A stretch of DNA of 38,774 nucleotides from NCBI RefSeq assembly GCF_023715785.1, contig NZ_JAMBOX010000027.1, forward strand, positions 1 through 38,774. Direction: 5' to 3'. Position 1 is the stretch's first letter. Each line of letters begins with the position of its first letter. The notes beneath the pieces are model-generated. The model had not been told where the DNA came from. It saw only the letters and a list, made by a program, of their open reading frames with translations, and made no database searches. Below, piece by piece: positions 1 to 8,600 of the stretch. Position numbers and translations under genes: made by a program. Source of the DNA: Neobacillus niacini. Lineage in GTDB: Bacteria; Bacillota; Bacilli; Bacillales; Cytobacillaceae.

Positions 1-57
1 CAAAAATGGATCGAAACCTAGGGGTGGAGTTGGGGCCTTGACAGTTTCGTTCATATC
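1..57. other. unassigned sequence at left edge
   Basis: This piece is joined directly to the middle of a GC-rich repeat that starts at 58. On the minus strand it is open without stops from an ATG near 54 to the edge (about 18 codons), but there is no convincing ribosome binding site. I do not recognise it. It replaces the left half of the repeat that is present in the complete copy at 9457-9579. Confidence 0.4.
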
Positions 58-217
58 AGGAGGCTCCCAGGCACGCCCGCGGAAAGCGAAGTGCCTGGAG
101 CGCAAATCAACAGACATATCGAATAGTTTTTGATTAATATCATCATAACAAATTAACGCGGTGAATTGTTAAAGTGGTTATATATAATAAAGGCTGTCGA
201 AAGTTTCTCGACAGCCT
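58..217 (+). mobile_element. right end of IS-derived element, copy 1
   Basis: Positions 58-125 are identical over 68 nt to 9529-9596. A second shared block, aattaacgcggtgaattgt, lies at 151-169 and 9623-9641. The same terminal hairpin (arms aggctgtcga and tcgacagcct) closes both copies, at 191-217 and 9664-9690. This is therefore the right part of the element seen more fully at 9175-9692. The GC-rich repeat inside it keeps only its right half (58-112). The left part lies outside the window or is lost. No transposase remnant is visible in this copy. Confidence 0.75.
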
Positions 218-228
218 CTTTCTTTTTT
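191..228. terminator. hairpin at element end, likely terminator for ylaI
   Basis: Ten-bp arms at 191-200 and 208-217 enclose a 7-nt loop. On the plus strand a T-rich run (218-228) follows. On the minus strand, reading out of ylaI, the hairpin is followed by tttattatatat. ylaI ends at 250, so this IS-derived hairpin is the first terminator-like structure its transcript meets. Confidence 0.6.
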
Positions 229-249
229 ATGCTATAATGTCCAGGGTTT

Positions 250-450
250 TTACCAATCGTCGCCATTCGTTTTCGGGCGATAGAGGCGGAAATTGCCGGA
301 TTCCAAGCGGAGATTCGTTTTTTCCTTGATCCGTTCGTCGCAGTGTTGGCACATATAAGTATGAATCGGGCGGTTACGAAGGCGCTTTGCAACCGGAGAC
401 TCATCCTCTATTGTTTCTATTTTATCGCATAATACGCATTTTACTCTCAT
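250..450 (-). CDS. ylaI: YlaI family small zinc-finger-like protein (DUF2197)
   Basis: A 66-residue soluble protein with two CxxC pairs, Cys5/Cys8 and Cys34/Cys37, arranged as in a small zinc-binding ribbon. The central stretch AKRLRNRPIHTYMC matches my memory of B. subtilis YlaI, and the following genes are the expected yla genes, so orthology is likely. The molecular function of the family is unknown to me. The ATG at 450 is preceded by an agaggtg-type ribosome binding site. The gene ends 33 nt from the hairpin of the IS-derived element, which probably terminates its transcript. In B. subtilis the typA/ylaH genes lie upstream; here that side is occupied by repeat material, so the local order has been rearranged or lies beyond the edge. 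Confidence 0.85.
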   Translation of the reverse strand: MRVKCVLCDKIETIEDESPVAKRLRNRPIHTYMCQHCDERIKEKTNLRLESGNFRLYRPKTNGDDW

Positions 451-538
451 TTGGGCACCTCTTTAAATTGTCTGTTACTATATTTGTTATTATACTATAC
501 CACGCAGCCGGGTTGAAGAATATAACGGGTTGTTTAAG

Positions 539-567
539 TTGATGAATAAATGGGATAGTAGTAATAT
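539..567 (+). promoter_or_regulatory. candidate sigma-A promoter for the PNPOx-fold gene
   Basis: TTGATG at 539-544, a 17-nt spacer, then TAATAT at 562-567. This is 51 nt upstream of the start at 618. Both hexamers are close to the sigma-A consensus, and no other promoter is obvious in the 167-nt gap to ylaI. Confidence 0.5.
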
Positions 568-617
568 GAGAATATCTGTTTTACAGAAGTACATAGGAAA
601 GCAAAGGGGTTGTAAAC

Positions 618-1073
618 ATGGCTAATCAAGTGGAACCAAGGTTGTTAAAGCCATTATACGATGAACTGCAAAAGGAAAGGTTTGTAACTTTGGCGACGAT
701 TGATTTTGAAACAGGAGGTCCGAATGTCAGCGCGATTTCCTGGGTGTTAGCCAAGGATGAGGAAACAATTTATATAGCTGTTGATAACAGGTCAAGGATC
801 CTTGAAAATATCAAAAATAACAAACAGGTTGTAATTAATATCATCGCCAATGAATCAACATATTCGATTTCAGGAACCGCTCGGCAAAAACAGGAAAGAT
901 TGCAGGATGTACCATTAAAGCTTGGGTTAGTAGAAGTCAATATTAAAGAGGTAAGGGATGTCATGTTTTATGGCTCCAAAATTGTTACTGAAGTGGAATA
1001 TGACAAAACCTATGATAAAAATGCTGCCGAAAAATTGGACAGGCAGGTTATGGATGCTATGAGAAAAGCTTAG
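618..1073 (+). CDS. pyridoxamine 5'-phosphate oxidase-like FMN-binding split-barrel protein
   Basis: A 151-residue protein with the features of the PNPOx-like split barrel: an N-terminal strand pair around RFVTLATIDFETGGPNVSA (residues 21-39), then a strand-turn-strand with ILENIKNNKQVVINII, where family members contact the flavin phosphate. Members bind FMN or a related cofactor and are often reductases or general stress proteins; the substrate here cannot be told. An aaagggg-type ribosome binding site precedes the ATG. The gene stands alone with its own candidate promoter (539-567) and a terminator overlapping its stop. It sits between ylaI and ylaJ, which are adjacent in B. subtilis as I recall, so it is either an insertion or a relocated gene. 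It may correspond to a yla gene, but I do not assign a symbol. Confidence 0.8.
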   Translation: MANQVEPRLLKPLYDELQKERFVTLATIDFETGGPNVSAISWVLAKDEETIYIAVDNRSRILENIKNNKQVVINIIANESTYSISGTARQKQERLQDVPLKLGLVEVNIKEVRDVMFYGSKIVTEVEYDKTYDKNAAEKLDRQVMDAMRKA

Positions 1074-1096
1074 TGTATTGACACTAAGCTTTTTTT
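1066..1096 (+). terminator. rho-independent terminator overlapping the stop codon
   Basis: Eleven-bp perfect stem, aagcttagtgt (1066-1076) with acactaagctt (1081-1091), a 4-nt loop and a T tract to 1096. The stop codon TAG (1071-1073) is inside the left arm. It separates this gene from the convergent ylaJ. Confidence 0.9.
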
Positions 1097-1114
1097 CTAG
1101 CCATTGCTATTGGG

Positions 1115-1702
1115 TTACTTATGGTGATTGGATTGGTCTTCCTGTTCTTTTTTTAATTCCTTTTCTTCATCTGCCGGCAGTTTTTTATCCGGTTTTTCTG
1201 TAGCATTTTTCGGATTAGGGGTAATGATGTCTCCAGGGACTTGCGGCATTAAGCGTCCTGATATTTCCGCCAATTCCTCCATGATCCCGCTTAATGGTCT
1301 CCCATTTTGAATATTTGCATTAATGTCCTTTAGGCGCTGGTTTATATCCGCGTCGGCTACAACTACCGCACTGGCTCCGTGGGGATCCTTTTTTAAGCTT
1401 TCGGCAACAGTATATTTTATTGTCCCCACTTGGGACCGGTCAATCTTGGCATTAACATCAATACCAACAATTGCATATTTCCCCAGGACGACAGCGGTTG
1501 CGTCATTGACGTTTGGGACACTTGTGGCAAGGTCAACGAGATGTTTGGAAATTTCCTGGCCGGATTTGCGGTCAACATTGTCAATATAGCTGTTTTTTAC
1601 TTTTACTAAAGATTGATTAGCCTGATCGGCACTATTATTTTTATCGGTATTGCATCCTGTGAGTGCCAGGCAAATTCCTGCAATCATGAAAATCCTTTTC
1701 AT
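1115..1702 (-). CDS. ylaJ: YlaJ/YhcN family sporulation lipoprotein
   Basis: A 195-residue predicted lipoprotein. The N-terminus MKRIFMIAGICLALTGC is a type II signal peptide with lipobox LTGC, so the mature protein would be anchored to a membrane through its cysteine. The body matches the YhcN/YlaJ family (alpha-beta domain with VNDATAVVLGKYAIVGIDV), associated with spores and germination in B. subtilis. The C-terminus is a charged, low-complexity Lys/Glu/Asp tail, followed by QSNHHK. I chose the ATG at 1702 because ggaggg lies 5 nt upstream and the signal peptide starts there; a longer reading frame from 1729 would put nine residues in front of the signal. It is divergent from the phoH-like gene, with about 196 nt between the starts. 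Confidence 0.88.
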   Translation of the reverse strand: MKRIFMIAGICLALTGCNTDKNNSADQANQSLVKVKNSYIDNVDRKSGQEISKHLVDLATSVPNVNDATAVVLGKYAIVGIDVNAKIDRSQVGTIKYTVAESLKKDPHGASAVVVADADINQRLKDINANIQNGRPLSGIMEELAEISGRLMPQVPGDIITPNPKNATEKPDKKLPADEEKELKKEQEDQSNHHK

Positions 1703-1898
1703 AAAAACCCTCCATAAAAGCATAATCAATTGCCGAAATAAAGGAGCAATTTGTTATGATAATGAGTTTCCGTATTAACATTTATTGTGCGGAATACCTT
1801 CTATCTTTATTCCAGTAAACATATATTTTACCAAAGTGCCTATTGGCTTGTTTAGTAACCTGAACAACCCTACACCAAGTAATGCAGGAGGCGTCGCT

Positions 1899-3227
1899 TT
1901 GAGTAAAATATACGTGTTAGATACAAACGTTTTATTACAAGACCCGTATTCCATTTTCTCCTTTCAAGATAATGAAGTAGTAATTCCTGCTGTCGTTCTC
2001 GAAGAAGTGGACTCAAAGAAACGATACATGGATGAAATTGGCCGGAACGCCAGGCATGTATCTAGATTAATTGATGGTCTGAGAGCTTCAGGGAAGCTTC
2101 ATGAGAGAATACCACTCGAAAACGGAGGGACAATCAGAATTGAATTAAATCACCGGTCATTTCATGAACTGCAGGATATTTTTGTTGAAAAAACAAATGA
2201 TAACCGCATTTTGGCGGTGGCTAAAAATCTTTTTTTAGAAGAACAGACAAAAGAAAACGGGAAACCGGTTATTCTCGTAAGCAAGGATGCCCTGGTCAGA
2301 GTCAAAGCTGATGCTATCGGCCTAGATGCAGAAGATTTTCTAAATGATCGCGTGGTAGAAATAGATTCAATTTATACTGGGTTTCAGGAAGTGTTTGTGC
2401 CAATTGACCTGGTAAGCCGCTTTTATGAAAAAGGAGAGCTTTTTCTTACAGAAATACCTAATCACCGCTTTTATCCTAATCAATTTCTGATTATAAAGGA
2501 TGTGCTTGGCAGCTCGGCATCGGCAGTTGGCATTGTTAATAAAACAGGCACAAAAGTGACAAAACTGGCAATAAATCAAGAGCACGTATGGGGAATTCAT
2601 CCGCGTAATGTCCAGCAGACGATGGCGATTGAATTATTGCTGCGAAAGGATATTCCGCTTGTCACCTTAATCGGCAAAGCAGGAACAGGAAAGACATTAC
2701 TGGCACTTGCAGCGGGATTGCTGCAGACAGAAGATTTCCATGAATATAAAAAGCTATTGGTGGCGAGACCTATTGTTCCGGTGGGAAAAGATTTAGGATT
2801 TTTGCCGGGGGAAAAGCAAGAGAAGCTAAGGCCATGGATGCAGCCCATTTATGATAATCTCGAATATTTATTTAATACAAAAAAACCTGGAGAACTTGAT
2901 GCCATTTTAGCAGGTATGGGATCGATTGAGGTTGAGGCATTGACCTACATTCGCGGCAGAAGTCTGCCAAAGCAATTTATTATAATAGACGAGGCCCAGA
3001 ATCTGACAAAGCATGAGGTGAAAACGATTATAACCAGGGTAGGTGAGGATAGCAAAATTGTTTTGATGGGCGACCCGGAGCAAATTGATCACCCCTATCT
3101 CGACGCCTACAATAACGGCTTGACTTATGTGGTGGAAAAATTTAAAAATCAAGTTATTTCAGGACATGTCAAACTGTTGAAGGGTGAAAGATCCGGCTTG
3201 GCAAGGCTTGCTGCCGATTTACTTTAG
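1899..3227 (+). CDS. ylaK: PIN-domain PhoH-like ATPase (YlaK)
   Basis: A 442-residue protein, the length I recall for B. subtilis YlaK. Residues 1 to about 140 form a PIN nuclease-like domain opening with IYVLDTNVLLQDP (first acidic residue Asp8). The C-terminal half is a PhoH ATPase with Walker A GKAGTGKT at 259-266 and Walker B IIIDEAQN with Asp364/Glu365. PIN-PhoH (PhoH2) proteins are described as RNA helicase/RNase enzymes; the target here is unknown. The start is a TTG at 1899 with aggagg (1886-1891) seven nt upstream; the frame stays open further upstream, but without a ribosome binding site. A strong terminator follows at 3242-3266. It is flanked by ylaJ (divergent) and an unrelated minus-strand gene, so it is probably monocistronic. 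Confidence 0.93.
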   Translation: MSKIYVLDTNVLLQDPYSIFSFQDNEVVIPAVVLEEVDSKKRYMDEIGRNARHVSRLIDGLRASGKLHERIPLENGGTIRIELNHRSFHELQDIFVEKTNDNRILAVAKNLFLEEQTKENGKPVILVSKDALVRVKADAIGLDAEDFLNDRVVEIDSIYTGFQEVFVPIDLVSRFYEKGELFLTEIPNHRFYPNQFLIIKDVLGSSASAVGIVNKTGTKVTKLAINQEHVWGIHPRNVQQTMAIELLLRKDIPLVTLIGKAGTGKTLLALAAGLLQTEDFHEYKKLLVARPIVPVGKDLGFLPGEKQEKLRPWMQPIYDNLEYLFNTKKPGELDAILAGMGSIEVEALTYIRGRSLPKQFIIIDEAQNLTKHEVKTIITRVGEDSKIVLMGDPEQIDHPYLDAYNNGLTYVVEKFKNQVISGHVKLLKGERSGLARLAADLL

Positions 3228-3241
3228 CTCCGATACCACAA

Positions 3242-3268
3242 AAAAACGGGCTTCGAGCCCGTTTTTGC
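3242..3268. terminator. bidirectional rho-independent terminator
   Basis: Stem of aaaaacgggct and agcccgttttt around a tcg loop at 3242-3266. It lies between the convergent ylaK and the minus-strand gene ending at 3280, with A and T tracts on opposite sides. Confidence 0.92.
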
Positions 3269-3279
3269 TTGCAAAGTTT

Positions 3280-3777
3280 TTATTTGACAGTAAATCCTTT
3301 AACATTTTTAATTGGGTTTTCACGGTTGGAACCGTCTCCAAAATAAACGTGAACAGGTCCATCAGCAGTGAGCTGTTTACCTTGATCGGAAAATGCGAAA
3401 ATTAGCTCTGATGCTTCGCTGAGGGAAACCTCATAATCATTGTCGTTTGTATGGATCATGAGGATTGAGGCATCACTGTCAGGCTCGGAATTTTTCAAAA
3501 AGGGCTTAAAAGGAATGCCGAAGGTACCGGTCATCATTTTTTGTTTTTCATAAATCCGCTCTGTTTTTAATGTTGGCGGGAACACGGCGCCCTCCATTAT
3601 TTCTCGGTCCCAATGCTTCGAAACAGCTTTTGTATACTCCTCATCTGCATTTGTCGCCTGCTTATTTGTTGAAAAGTAGGTTGTCAAATCAATTCTGCGG
3701 TCATCGAATATCCAAACGCTTGGGTCGAGTGTCAATGGGTATTTTACTTTACCTGAAAGTTTCATGATATTTTCCAT
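3280..3777 (-). CDS. conserved Bacillaceae protein of unknown function at the ylaL position
   Basis: A 165-residue soluble protein with no signal peptide or membrane segment. Recognisable conserved stretches are LTLDPSVWIFDDRRIDL near the N-terminus, HWDREIMEGAVFPPTL in the middle, and DGPVHVYFGDGSNRENPIKN at the C-terminus. I recall close relatives labelled peptidyl-prolyl cis-trans isomerase in public annotation, but I see no FKBP, cyclophilin or parvulin motif that supports it. The ATG at 3777 is preceded by aggagg at a 6-nt distance; an upstream in-frame start at 3804 lacks one. It occupies the position of ylaL in B. subtilis, between ylaK and ylaN, on the opposite strand. Function unknown. 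Confidence 0.8.
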   Translation of the reverse strand: MENIMKLSGKVKYPLTLDPSVWIFDDRRIDLTTYFSTNKQATNADEEYTKAVSKHWDREIMEGAVFPPTLKTERIYEKQKMMTGTFGIPFKPFLKNSEPDSDASILMIHTNDNDYEVSLSEASELIFAFSDQGKQLTADGPVHVYFGDGSNRENPIKNVKGFTVK

Positions 3778-3941
3778 GTCTATTCCTCCTAATCTGCACA
3801 CCATTTAGTATAGCTTTTTTTGGCGAAAATGTCATAAACTTGGCCGCTGACTGTAATAAACCTCATAGTTCTTGCAATTTTCCTGTTTTGGCGGTAAAAT
3901 TTATAGATAAGTTGTATAATCGCTCTGAACTGGGGGGATCA

Positions 3942-4226
3942 ATGTTGGCGTCTGAAATGATCGTGAATCACCAAGAAAAAGCCTTTGCCTTATTGCAGGC
4001 TGACGCTGAAAAAATCTTAAAGCTTATTAAAGTGCAAATGGACAATCTCACGATGCCTCAATGTCCTCTTTATGAAGAGGTGTTGGATACACAAATGTTT
4101 GGCTTATCCAGAGAGATAGACTTTGCTGTTCGTTTAGGCTTAATTGATAGTAAGGATGGAAAAGCGATTTTAGATACATTGGAAAGAGAATTATCGGCAC
4201 TGCATGACGCATCATTAAGAAAATAA
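3942..4226 (+). CDS. ylaN: YlaN, iron-responsive Fur-interacting protein (UPF0358)
   Basis: A 94-residue all-helical protein; B. subtilis YlaN is about 93 residues. The stretch CPLYEEVLDTQMFGLSREID is the family hallmark. From literature memory, YlaN is essential in B. subtilis under iron-poor conditions, binds Fe(II) or Fur, and relieves Fur repression of iron uptake genes. I chose the ATG at 3942 for the family length and the G-rich tggggggatca just upstream; an extension to 3840 would add 34 residues not found in the family. A good terminator follows at 4233-4270, and ftsW has its own leader, so the gene is probably monocistronic. A TATAAT at 3915-3920 could be its -10 box, but the -35 is not clear. 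Confidence 0.93.
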   Translation: MLASEMIVNHQEKAFALLQADAEKILKLIKVQMDNLTMPQCPLYEEVLDTQMFGLSREIDFAVRLGLIDSKDGKAILDTLERELSALHDASLRK

Positions 4227-4232
4227 ACAGCT

Positions 4233-4270
4233 AAAACTCAAACAATGGCTATTGATTGTTTGAGTTTTTT
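4233..4270 (+). terminator. rho-independent terminator after ylaN
   Basis: Fourteen-bp perfect stem, aaaactcaaacaat (4233-4246) with attgtttgagtttt (4255-4268), 8-nt loop, followed by a T run. Confidence 0.93.
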
Positions 4271-4424
4271 ATTATAGAATAAACCCAATATTTTTTTGCC
4301 GATCTTTTCAGAATATTCCTCACAGAAGTCTTGAAACAAAATAACATTTCCTCAAGTCACAGTCTATTTTTTCTATTATAATAGAATGGTATAAAATCAA
4401 TTATTAAAAATGAGGACGTCTTTC

Positions 4425-5630
4425 ATGGGTAGAAAAATATTAAAATCGTATGATTATTCACTGATTATAGCCATAATCCTATTATGTATTTTTGGTTTGG
4501 TAATGATCTACAGCTCGAGCATTGCTTGGACTGTTCAAAAGTACCATTATCCAAGTGACTACTTTTACCAAAAACAAAAGATATGGCTGTTATTATTTTC
4601 AGTAGTTTTTGTGATTGCAGCGATTGTTCCCTACAAAATAATGAAATTTACTAAGGTTATGGTATTGATTGTTCTGACATCTCTTGTATTGCTATTGGGA
4701 TTATTCTGGTTTGGTGATGTCACCAACGGGGCACGAAGCTGGTATTTGATTGGTTCATTTAAATTTCAGCCTTCGGAATTTGTTAAATTGGCTGTTATCA
4801 TTTATTTAGCTGCCATTTATGCCAAAAAGCAGTCTTATATTAATCATTTTAATAAAGGTGTCATGCCACCCATAATATTTTTATTTATTGTCTGCTTTTT
4901 AATTATCCTGCAGCCGGACTATGGAACCGCTAGTATTATTGGTTTTATTGCATGTATGGTCATTTTCTGTTCGGGGATGAGTTTTAAAACAATCGGGAAG
5001 CTTTTGCTTATGGCTCTTATTGTATTGGTTCCCCTTGTTTTTGCCGCAAAGGGCTATATATTTTCTGAAAAACGGCTTGCGCGATTCCAAGTGTTGGAAA
5101 ACCCGTTTGCCGAGGAATATGTACAGAAAGCTGGCTATCACTTGGCGAATTCCTATATTGCCATCGGTTCAGGTGGGATAAATGGGTTAGGATTGGGTAA
5201 GAGCATTCAAAAGCTTGGTTACCTGCCTGAAGCCCATACGGACTTTATTATGGCTGTAATCGCCGAGGAGCTGGGAATCTGGGGAGTGGGGTTTGTTATT
5301 CTATTGCTTGCTTATATTGTTTTGCGAGGAATTTATATTGGCCTACAATGCAAGGACCCCTTCGGCAGCCTGCTGGCTATTGGTATATCAAGCATGATAG
5401 GAATTCAATCTTTTATTAATCTCGCTGGTGTATCCGGAGTGATTCCTCTTACCGGAGTTCCGCTCCCTTTTATCAGTTATGGCGGTTCATCTCTATTGAT
5501 GCTGGCTGCCGCTTCCGGGATTCTGGTTAATGTATCGATGTTTGTAAAATATGAAAAAAAATTTAAACCCGTACAAGCCGTAACTGACAAAAAGCCTGTA
5601 ACAAAAGATGGAAAGGTATTTTATATTTAA
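4425..5630 (+). CDS. ftsW: FtsW, SEDS-family septal peptidoglycan polymerase
   Basis: A 401-residue integral membrane protein of the SEDS family with about ten membrane helices; B. subtilis FtsW is about 403 residues. SEDS hallmarks visible are PSEFVKLAVIIYLA, LQPDYGTAS, and PEAHTDFIMAVIAEELG, whose Asp273 is the likely catalytic residue, plus PLPFISYGGSS near the C-terminus. The enzyme polymerises lipid II into glycan strands at the division site with a class B PBP. SpoVE and RodA are paralogues; position before pyc after ylaN is that of ftsW. The ATG at 4425 has gagga eight nt upstream; a start at 4410 would overlap that site. A TATAAT at 4377-4382 may be the -10 box. It is closed by a GC-rich terminator at 5633-5665. 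Confidence 0.95.
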   Translation: MGRKILKSYDYSLIIAIILLCIFGLVMIYSSSIAWTVQKYHYPSDYFYQKQKIWLLLFSVVFVIAAIVPYKIMKFTKVMVLIVLTSLVLLLGLFWFGDVTNGARSWYLIGSFKFQPSEFVKLAVIIYLAAIYAKKQSYINHFNKGVMPPIIFLFIVCFLIILQPDYGTASIIGFIACMVIFCSGMSFKTIGKLLLMALIVLVPLVFAAKGYIFSEKRLARFQVLENPFAEEYVQKAGYHLANSYIAIGSGGINGLGLGKSIQKLGYLPEAHTDFIMAVIAEELGIWGVGFVILLLAYIVLRGIYIGLQCKDPFGSLLAIGISSMIGIQSFINLAGVSGVIPLTGVPLPFISYGGSSLLMLAAASGILVNVSMFVKYEKKFKPVQAVTDKKPVTKDGKVFYI

Positions 5631-5632
5631 TC

Positions 5633-5665
5633 AAACGCGGGGGCTTTTGCGCCTCCCGCGTTTTT
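5633..5665 (+). terminator. rho-independent terminator after ftsW
   Basis: Stem aaacgcggg with cccgcgttt around a ggcttttgcgcct loop region that can fold further, followed by a T run. It separates ftsW from pyc. Confidence 0.9.
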
Positions 5666-5695
5666 AAAAATAAATAGAAACAGAGGTGCTAGTAG

Positions 5696-8600
5696 TTGGC
5701 AAAACAAATAAATAAGATATTGGTCGCAAACAGGGGAGAAATCGCCATCAGGGTTTTTCGCGCCTGTACTGAACTGAATATTCGGACTGTTGCAATTTAT
5801 TCTAAAGAGGATTCCGGCTCCTATCATCGCTATAAGGCAGATGAAGCCTATTTGGTCGGTGAAGGAAAAAAACCAATCGATGCCTATTTAGACATCGACG
5901 GCATTATTGAGATTGCCAAAAAAAGCGGTGCTGAAGCCATTCATCCCGGCTATGGATTTTTATCTGAAAATATCCATTTTGCCAGACGCTGCGAACAGGA
6001 AGGGATTATTTTTATCGGCCCAACCTCCAATCACTTGGATATGTTCGGGGACAAGGTAAAGGCTAGGCGGCAAGCCGAACTTGCTGGAATACCGGTTATT
6101 CCCGGGTCAGACGGGCCTGTAAATGGACTTCATGAGGTTATTGGCTTTGCCGAAACCCATGGTTATCCAATCATCATTAAAGCGGCGCTCGGCGGCGGCG
6201 GCCGAGGGATGAGAATAGTTAGAAGCCAGGAGGAAGTCAAGGAAGCATTTGAGCGGGCAAAGTCCGAAGCCAAAGCTGCGTTCGGCAGTGATGAGGTATA
6301 CCTTGAAAAATTAATTGAAAATCCAAAGCATATTGAGGTGCAAATTATCGGCGATAAGAGCGGCAATATTGTCCATCTTTATGATCGTGACTGTTCCGTG
6401 CAGCGCCGCCATCAAAAAGTTGTCGAGATTGCCCCAAGCGTATCGTTATCTGAAGGATTAAGGGAAGAAATTTGTGCTGCGGCCGTAAAATTGATGAAAA
6501 ATGTCGACTACCTAAATGCCGGTACAGTGGAATTTCTTGTCTCAAAAGATGAATTTTATTTTATTGAAGTGAACCCTAGAGTACAGGTTGAACATACGGT
6601 TACCGAAATGGTAACGGGGATTGATATCGTACAGACACAAATTCTTGTGTCCGAGGGTCATGAATTGCATGGACCGATTATCGGCATTCCGGTACAAGAG
6701 CAGATTAAGCTTAATGGTTTTGCCATTCAGTCACGTGTTACAACAGAAGATCCGCTAAATAATTTTATGCCCGATACAGGGAAAATCATGGCTTATCGCT
6801 CAGGCGGTGGGTTTGGAGTCCGGCTGGATGCGGGGAATGGGTTCCAAGGAGCTGTCATTACTCCATATTATGATTCCCTCCTTGTCAAGCTATCGACCTG
6901 GGCGTTATCCTTCGAGCAAGCTGCAGCCAAAATGGTCAGAAACTTGCAGGAATTTAGAATTAGGGGGATAAAAACCAATATTCCGTTTTTGGAAAATGTC
7001 GTTAAGCATCCAAAGTTTCTAAATGGGGAATATGACACTTCCTTTATTGATAATACTCCGGAGTTGTTCCTGTTCCCGGTACGTAAAGACCGTGGAACAA
7101 AAATGCTCTCCTATATCGGGACTGTAACCGTAAACGGTTTTCCTGGAATTGAAAAAAAGAAACGGCCTGTATTTGCCAAGCCGAGAATCCCGGCTGTCCC
7201 ATTTGACCTATCCACTAAGCAGGGAACCAAACAAATTTTGGACCAACACGGCGCCGAAGGTCTGGTTGAGTGGGTTAAAAACCAAAAGCAAGTGTTATTA
7301 ACGGACACCACATTCAGGGATGCGCATCAATCCCTCCTAGCCACAAGAATGCGGACAACCGACATCGCCCATATTGCTGAACCAACCGCAAAGCTTTTGC
7401 CTAATCTGTTTTCATTCGAGATGTGGGGCGGGGCTACCTTTGATGTTGCCTACCGCTTTTTAAAAGAGGATCCATGGGACAGACTCTTGAAATTAAGAGA
7501 GAAGATTCCAAATGTTATGTTCCAAATGTTAATCCGCGGCGCAAATGCGGTTGGCTATAAAAACTATCCGGATAATTTAATTCAAGAATTTGTTGCCCAG
7601 TCAGCTTCTGCAGGAATCGATGTATTTCGGATATTCGACAGTTTGAACTGGGTAAAAGGGATGGAGGTTGCCATTCAATCAGTTAGGGACACCGGGAAGA
7701 TAGCTGAGGCTGCCATTTGCTATACCGGAGATATTTTAGACCCGACAAGAACGAAATACAATCTTGACTATTATAAAAATCTAGCCAAAGAGCTTGAACA
7801 GCAGGGAGCACACATTCTTGGAATCAAGGATATGGCCGGGTTATTAAAACCGGAAGCCGCCTACCGCCTGATTTCCGAATTAAAAGCAACTGTTAATATC
7901 CCGATCCACCTTCATACTCATGACACGAGCGGAAATGGAATTTTCACCTATGCCAGGGCCATTGATGGTGGAGTGGATATCGTCGACACCGCGTTAAGTA
8001 CGATGGCAGGCTTAACCTCTCAGCCAAGTGCCAATTCATTGTATTACGCTCTCGAAGGGACGGAACGTAAACCGGCAATAAATATTAATGCCCTTGAAAA
8101 GCTGTCGCATTACTGGGAGGATGTCCGGAAATATTATCAAGACTTTGAGTCCGGCATGATGTCACCGCATTCCGAGATATATCAGCATGAAATGCCAGGA
8201 GGACAATACAGCAATTTACAGCAGCAGGCGAAAGCTGTCGGTTTGGGCGAACGCTGGGAAGAAGTCAAGGAAATGTATTCCAGAGTAAATCAAATGTTCG
8301 GAGATATAGTCAAAGTGACACCATCCTCAAAAGTAGTCGGCGATATGGCTCTGTTCATGGTTCAAAATGAGTTAACCGAGGAAGAGGTATTAGTAAGAGG
8401 TGCTTCGCTCGACTTCCCAGATTCTGTCGTTGAATTGTTTGAGGGATATCTGGGCCAGCCGCACGGCGGATTCCCTGAGGAACTGCAAAAGGTAATATTA
8501 AAAGGGAAAAAACCGCTTGAAGTCCGTCCGGGTGAATTACTTGAATCGATTGATTTTGAAAAGCTTAAGCAAGAACTATTTGATGAACTTGGCAGACAAG

